From Prototheca cutis (lineage: Eukaryota; Chlorophyta; Trebouxiophyceae; Chlorellales; Chlorellaceae), in contig BCIH01000009.1 in the NCBI GenBank assembly GCA_002897115.2, positions 201,731 to 216,389 on the forward strand: a stretch of 14,659 nt of DNA, written 5' to 3'. The position numbers and the translations under genes were made by a program. Shown here in pieces: positions 10,438-14,659 of this stretch; within the stretch, counting starts at the first letter, position 1, and each line of letters opens with the position of its first letter. The notes under the pieces are model-generated. The model did no database searches and was not told the origin of the DNA. It worked only from the letters and a program-made list of their open reading frames with translations.

Positions 10438-11795
10438 NNGNGGGGGGGGGGGTTCTCTTGTTCTTTGGTGGGTGCTGTGTGAGGATGAAGATCCATGGTC
10501 ATGCTCATTGCCTGGTGCGACTATGATTCCCCACCCTGCAACACACGCTCACACACAGCGCAGTACTATCCCACACACCTGGTGTGCAGGAGGCAGGTAC
10601 CAAAGTTTAGCGCACAGACGATATCACAGGCCCGGAGAGAGAGATCTTTCTCGCCTTCCTCCGAGTCGCTGCTGGATGCCTCGTCCGATGAGTCTTGATC
10701 GTCCTCGGAGCCACCGCGAGAGGCGAATGCAGCGCCTTCTGGCAGCGGCACCCTCTCCATCAACTGGATCGGGTCCAACACCTGAGTTGTGTTGGGGTCG
10801 GAAGGGTTCAACAGTGCTGAGGGTCTCACCGCCGCACCAGTGTCGCACATTTCCAAGCTCCAGTGCATGCTCCGTTGAGGAGACAGTCACTGACATCCAA
10901 GCATGCTGTCCCACCCTCCACTCCCCACACGCACTGGACACAGAACGACCCCCAGCTGACCGGTGCACGCGTACATTCCCCTCGAAGAGCGCAAGCTGTT
11001 TGGGCAGGGAGCCACCCAGGAGGGCGCCGTTGTGCTGCATGCCCCAATCCAGCGTTGGTCGATCCAAGTCAATGCCGACGGCCGACCGGAAGACGCTGCC
11101 CTTGCACCACGTTGCCGCTAGCAGTGCTGTCCCGCAAAAATCCTCCCGGAGGTGCAGCGGCTCCTACAGTGTGGTGATAGTGTGTGTGTGTGGGGGGGGG
11201 GGGGGGGGGGGTTACAAGGTGCCCTCGCTCGATTTCCCCCTATTCTTTTCTTCTTCCCCCTTTGCCCACAGTCACGGCATTCATGCGAGAGAGCCCGATC
11301 AGCATGACTCCGCCTTTCCACCCAGCACACCCGCCACCCAACGCACGTGGGTCCCGATGTAGGCCCGATGGAATTTGACGCAGTAGGATATGTCGCCCTT
11401 GGGCGACTGAACCGCCTGCATGTGAGTGGGGTTGGCTCCAGGGCTTGTCTTCTGGGCGATGGGGTGCATCCTGCATTCAACCGGCGCCGCCTGTACTTGC
11501 AGCCGATGCACTGCGGCCACTTTCCACTGTTCGGATGTACAAGTGACGCATGCATGCTCTTACCTTCTGATAAAGCTCATGCTTCCTGCCAGGATCTGTG
11601 GGAGTGGAGAACGCGGCAGGTAGCAGATGAACAGCAGTGTTGGTGCGAGCCACACCTGAGAGAGAGAGCTGGCACAGCAGTCCAACTGGCCCACCACAGC
11701 GGTGAACTGCGTACAGCATTCCGAACAATGCAGCCCCGCTCACTCGACTCAGATACGTCGATCTTGGTGTGCTTGGTCCTGGTCTTTTTGCCCAT
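9804..11795 (-). CDS. Class I SAM-dependent methyltransferase, conserved plant/algal family (6 exons)
   Basis: Minus-strand exons: 11795-11744, 11595-11564, 11415-11347, 11163-10975, 10781-10579, 10389-9804 (TAA). Total 1131 bases, 376 residues. All introns are GT-AG and each junction restores a family motif. The N-terminus is short and Lys-rich (MGKKTRTKHTKIDV), then NPGRKHELYQKAVQSPKGDI. The glycine-rich SAM loop is LREDFCGTALL (about 56-66), followed by the acidic strand AVGIDLD (79-85). Motif IV-like DIVCALNF is at 167-174, and GGIFVTDLLGG at 201-211. The C-terminal part has YDWRLWTLPDLLELLRHAGF, and it closes with GWSAYVIAIRL. Two acidic or Gly/Asp-rich insertions (about 139-162 and after WLRPIKDA) look disordered. 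There is no clear targeting signal. The methyl acceptor is unknown to me. Introns carry C-runs and dinucleotide repeats. Confidence 0.9.
10395..10452. repeat. (CG)n-(TG)n tract followed by N bases and poly-G, intron 5 of the methyltransferase
   Basis: On the plus strand seven CG units (10395-10408) run into roughly fourteen TG units (to 10437), then ambiguous bases, then eleven G (10442-10452). On the transcript strand this reads C-run, CA repeat, CG repeat, GTGCAG, and then the exon at 10389. The N bases suggest that the repeat length was not resolved. Confidence 0.9.
11181..11211. repeat. TG repeat plus 20-base poly-G, intron 3 of the methyltransferase
   Basis: The plus strand shows a short TG repeat (11181-11191) followed by twenty G (11192-11211). 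On the transcript strand it is a C20 run, then CA repeats, about 15 bases before the TAG acceptor at 11164. Confidence 0.9.
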
Positions 11796-12140
11796 GCCGC
11801 TGCATAGACTGGGGATCCCAGTCGTTCCTGATTGAGAATCACCTGAAGGTCGCTGTACTTGCAGGGCAAAAATGATGAACCTTGTCGGGATTCATCGACT
11901 CCCACCTGCACAGCAAGGGCATGTCTCTCAAACAAAATGCCTGTTGGACCGCATCCCCTTGCCGCGTTGCCCAGAAAATGGGCTTAGTTCCTTCATGGGA
12001 CAGGTCGTGCAAGGAGGTTTTACAAGGTCCTGGAAATTGACTCCCTGGCAAGAGCACTGGGGGTCTCCCGAGGGGGGTCGGCCAGTGGGAACTCGGCACA
12101 ACATACGGGGATTCCCCGCGAACCTATCTATTTCATGCAC
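11796..12140. promoter_or_regulatory. Upstream interval of the methyltransferase and left flank of the Fanzor-like region
   Basis: These 345 bases should contain the minus-strand methyltransferase promoter, and possibly the left end of the element or first exon upstream of the Fanzor-like gene. One frame (11872-12189) stays open here but its residues match nothing I know. I see no TATA box, terminal inverted repeat or target-site duplication that I could defend. Confidence 0.4.
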
Positions 12141-12285
12141 CCATTACAATAACNGGTGCAAAGCGAATGGCCCGCAACTTTTGGGGTAGCGGGCGGGAGG
12201 CGCCCAGGGGCGCCATGACGACCGCCAAGGCGTCAGTGCGTGCGACCTGGCAGCGCATGTTCCACGGTCTTCTGGACGAATAGGA
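12141..12285 (+). pseudogene. Degenerate tandem copy of the Fanzor-like N-terminal exon
   Basis: This stretch aligns to about 12417-12565, some 281 bases downstream, at about 80% identity by hand over 112 bases (12171-12282). Both copies are preceded by CACCCATT. The copy reads TAKASVRATWQRMFHG where the downstream exon reads TAKASVLATWKRMFHG. It carries a one-base insertion near 12185, an in-frame TAG at 12187 and a second TAG at 12281. It therefore looks like a decayed duplicate exon, or a remnant of a second copy of the gene. Similarity fades after about 12285. Confidence 0.7.
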
Positions 12286-12428
12286 GAGCCAGGTCGACAT
12301 CAGCTCGTGAGTTCCCGTTCTGGAAGACGGTGCTGTCCCTTGCGTGGTGGCATTCTGGCGCCCTTCACCAGAGCAGCAGGTGGGAGACTTCACGCCGCCC
12401 TGCCCAATCCATCCACCCATTGTTACAG

Positions 12429-14659
12429 CAGGCAGGATTGCGAGGTCGATGGACCGCGACTTTTGGGCCGCGGGCGGGAGGCGCTCAAGGGCGTCTTCAC
12501 GGCCGCCAAGGCGTCGGTGCTGGCCACCTGGAAGCGCATGTTCCATGGTCCTCAGGAGCAGTATGTCCAAAAGATGCATCCCGTGAAGCAGCATGCCTCG
12601 TTCTTCGCTGCACTCGTGTTGCTGGAGGAGGACGAGGCGGGCAGTGCGGACTTTGCAACGCGGTTCGTCTGTCCCAGGTTCTTTGCCGAGGTCTTCCTGT
12701 ACATGGTCAGCTACTCCCCTAGGAGGAAAACACGCGACGACGAAACGACGTACTTCCGTGCCCGTTTCCAGAGGTCCTGGCCCATGTTCCAGCAGGCGAC
12801 TGCGTACGAGCGGCGGCAGTTCTACCACGCACCCAATCAGGTGACTGATTGAGTTGTGGTTGCATGTGTTGCTGGCATCGCGGGCTGAATGCAGGATTGT
12901 CTATAATGGATTGGCACGCAATGGCCCAGACCACGTGGTGGACGAGCCGGGTGCTCCTTGACGTGCAGGATGCCAAGTACTGGGGAGAAGCCCAGTGCGC
13001 GGCGGTGGAGGCCAACGTTCGCAAGCACTTTGGCGAGCACGTGCGGGGCACCATGAACCTGATCCTCNANGTCAAGGACCGCCGGAAGGAGNTGGATGCN
13101 CGGGCNCGCAGNGAGNNNTGGGATCGCAAGAAGCGCAACGAGACGCGCGAGCGGGAGGTCAACGGGCCCGCGAGGCACATCAAGGAGGCGCTCGGGCGCC
13201 TGGAGGCGACCGTGGAGGGAATGGACGCCACACAGCAGGCAAAGTACGACCGGCTGCTGCAGCTTCTGCGCAACGCCTATCCCCCGGGGTACCGCTTCGA
13301 AAAGGGCACCTTCTACTACGACTCCAAGGCCAACCCGAGGGAGCACGTTCGCGCGATGATCGCGATGTCCCGCTTCCGCGTCGAGGAGGGAATGCGCACG
13401 TTCCGGGCGATCCCCATGCACACTTCGCATGTGCCTGGGGCGGTGCAGATGGACAACTACATCGTTGCGAAGCAGTTCCTGAAGGACAGCAAGCTTGGCT
13501 CATTCGCGGCCAACTTGGAGTTCATCTGGGGNACACTGCTGATGCCAGGTCGCCGCGAGATCAAGGACATCAGTGGAAACAAGTTCCAGGGAGTCGTAAG
13601 CTCTGACGGCATCAGCTGCAGTTTCATCAAGAAGCCACCGGGTCAGACTCGCTGGGCCTGCCATTCTGGCGGCGGTGGTGGCGACGGCGACGGAGGAGGC
13701 GGTGCTGATGGCGGCAANGGCAATGACGGCGGCGGCGACGGCGGCGGCGCTGGTGGCGGCCGCGGCAGAGGCGGCGGCGGCAGAGGCGGTCGCGGCAGAG
13801 GCCACCGCCGTGCTGGTGGCGGCGGCGCTGGCGGCGAGGGCCGCGGTGACATGGGTGACGCAGGCGGCAGCAGCCGCACGCAGCCTGCGAAACGGAAGTT
13901 CCCTGGCGATGGCGGGGACAACAGCAATGACAACGAGGACGGCGGCGGCAGCACCCGCGCCGCGCGAGTCGAGGCAGAGGGAGCGACCGGCTCCCGCGTG
14001 GTTCGTGGCAGGGCCGCCAGCATTGCTGCTGGCACCGCNGCTAGCGCGGAGTCGGACGGCATTGACCCCCCTCAGCAAGATCACACAGACGCACAGCAGC
14101 CGGCCGCACGACGCAGGGTCGTGAAGCGCCGAGGCCTCGAGGGCCTGCGCTACGTCGATGACCTCAGCCCCGAGGAGCTGGAGCAGCTCGGCAAGTGTGT
14201 GTTCATTGACCCCGGCCGCAGGGACTTGATGTACTGCATGCACGAGGACTCGAGCCACGAGAAGGGACGCCGCCTGACCATGCGGATCAGCAGCAGGGAG
14301 TGGGCGTTCCTCACACGGTCGCGCAAGTTCCGGAGGCTGCTCCGGAGGCTCATGACCAAGGGCGTGCGCAAGGCCCAGCAGCGCCTGGCAACTGAGGCAC
14401 CCAACGGGGCCAGGGCCTGCACTGTGGCAGACTTCTTGGCGTACCTGCGTGTGTTCGGCCAAGTCGAGGCGACGCTCAGCAAGCACTATGCCAAGCCCAT
14501 CTTCCGGAAGCTCCGTCTTTGGACGTACATTTACCGGCAAAAGGCCTACGCGGCGGTCATCGCGCGCCTGCGCAAGTTCGCGAACGGCGCGACGCTGGTC
14601 GTCGGCGACTGCTCGCCGGGCCCGGCACGCTACCACGAGCCGATGCCACACGTGGGGCT
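12429..14659 (+). CDS. Fanzor-like (eukaryotic TnpB relative) RNA-guided nuclease, 3'-partial
   Basis: Two exons are readable: about 12429-12840 and 12930 to the window edge, joined by an 89-base GTGACT...CCCAG phase-0 intron. The 5' end is uncertain. The frame is open from 12190, the first in-frame ATG is at 12538, and a TTACAG acceptor ends at 12428. The readable part is about 710 residues with no stop. Order of features: a helical N-terminal part (ANVRKHFGEHVRGTMNLIL), then RTFRAIPMHTSHVPGAVQMDN. Next comes a Thr/Ser-Asp-Gly strand motif (FQGVVSSDGISCSF, Asp codon 13605). A long Gly-rich insert follows, then RuvC-I FIDPGRRDLMY (Asp codon 14208) and GDCSPGPARYHEPMPHVG at the edge. These match Fanzor1-type proteins. 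The family cuts DNA guided by an RNA encoded near the gene's 3' end. RuvC-III, the zinc finger and the guide RNA would lie outside. Several N bases blur 13068-13118. Confidence 0.85.
13665..14020 (+). repeat. Gly/Arg-rich low-complexity insert in the Fanzor-like protein
   Basis: GGC/GGT/GAC-type triplet repeats encode runs of Gly with Asp, then RGRGGGGRGGRGRG-type motifs. A basic patch PAKRKF follows, and then an acidic Asn/Asp/Ser stretch. It lies between the SSDG strand and RuvC-I. The RGG-like part is a common RNA-binding composition, and PAKRKF resembles a nuclear localisation signal. The opposite strand is open only because of the same triplet repeats. Confidence 0.75.

Noticed and set aside
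11872..12189. A plus-strand frame of 105 codons upstream of the Fanzor-like gene
   Set aside because: Its last residues (NGPQLLG) are only the start of the degenerate exon copy. The rest has no motif or splice support, so I did not call it a gene.
12380..12428. A possible 49-base intron (AG/GTGGGA...TTACAG) before the Fanzor-like exon
   Set aside because: The acceptor is plausible, but the upstream exon is unsupported and the intron would be very short, so only the acceptor was used as the tentative 5' limit.
12133..12828. A 231-codon minus-strand frame covering both exon copies
   Set aside because: The two copies are read in different relative frames in it, so the similarity is not preserved at the protein level, whereas the plus strand keeps TAKASV-ATW-RMFHG and Fanzor motifs.
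13500..14651. A 383-codon minus-strand frame, Ala/Ser-rich
   Set aside because: It arises from GCC/GGC triplet repeats opposite the Gly-rich insert, and the plus strand carries the SSDG and DPGRRD motifs in one continuous frame.
11796..14659. Terminal inverted repeats, target-site duplications or a transposase
   Set aside because: I looked for them around the Fanzor-like gene and could not defend any. The right end is outside the window.
1..14659. CRISPR array, prokaryotic operons or ribosome-binding sites
   Set aside because: No spaced direct repeats exist, and all genes are spliced and eukaryotic in character.

Overview
The window looks like a piece of a nuclear genome from a unicellular green alga, most likely a Chlorella-like trebouxiophyte. 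The reasons are GC-rich coding exons, many short GT-AG introns, plant-type protein families, organelle-targeting N-termini, and a TGTAA polyadenylation-type motif after one gene. The lineage is an inference; no rRNA or plastid marker is present. Scattered N bases (about 10438-10441, 12154 and 13068-13118) show that assembly quality is imperfect.

Layout, left to right. (1) 1-2247, plus strand: the 3' seven exons of cytosolic phenylalanyl-tRNA synthetase alpha. (2) 2426-3584, minus strand: a three-exon RNase III-fold protein lacking one catalytic Glu, convergent with the synthetase. (3) 3953-6157, plus strand: an MFS anion transporter of PHT4 type with a predicted transit-peptide exon. (4) 6158-7785: a long non-coding interval ending in the promoter of gene 5. 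(5) 7786-9381, plus strand: a mitochondrial iron-containing alcohol dehydrogenase very like Zymomonas AdhII. (6) 9804-11795, minus strand: a six-exon SAM-dependent methyltransferase of a conserved but functionally obscure plant/algal family. (7) 12141 to the right edge, plus strand: a decayed exon copy followed by a large gene that I read as a Fanzor, the eukaryotic TnpB relative and RNA-guided nuclease. It is cut by the window edge inside the RuvC domain.

Genes 1 to 6 look like ordinary chromosomal genes with unrelated roles (translation, RNA processing, anion transport, fermentation, methylation). Only gene 7 suggests a mobile or accessory element, and it is the most interesting feature. 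A second unexpected pattern is structural. Four introns in three genes, on both strands, carry long C-runs always on the transcript-sense strand and upstream of the 3' splice site, with CA or CG dinucleotide repeats following in two of them.

All gene models were spliced by hand from reading-frame continuity, GT-AG sites and protein-family motifs. Total exon length is a multiple of three for the five models whose 3' ends lie in the window. No transcript evidence or database search was available.
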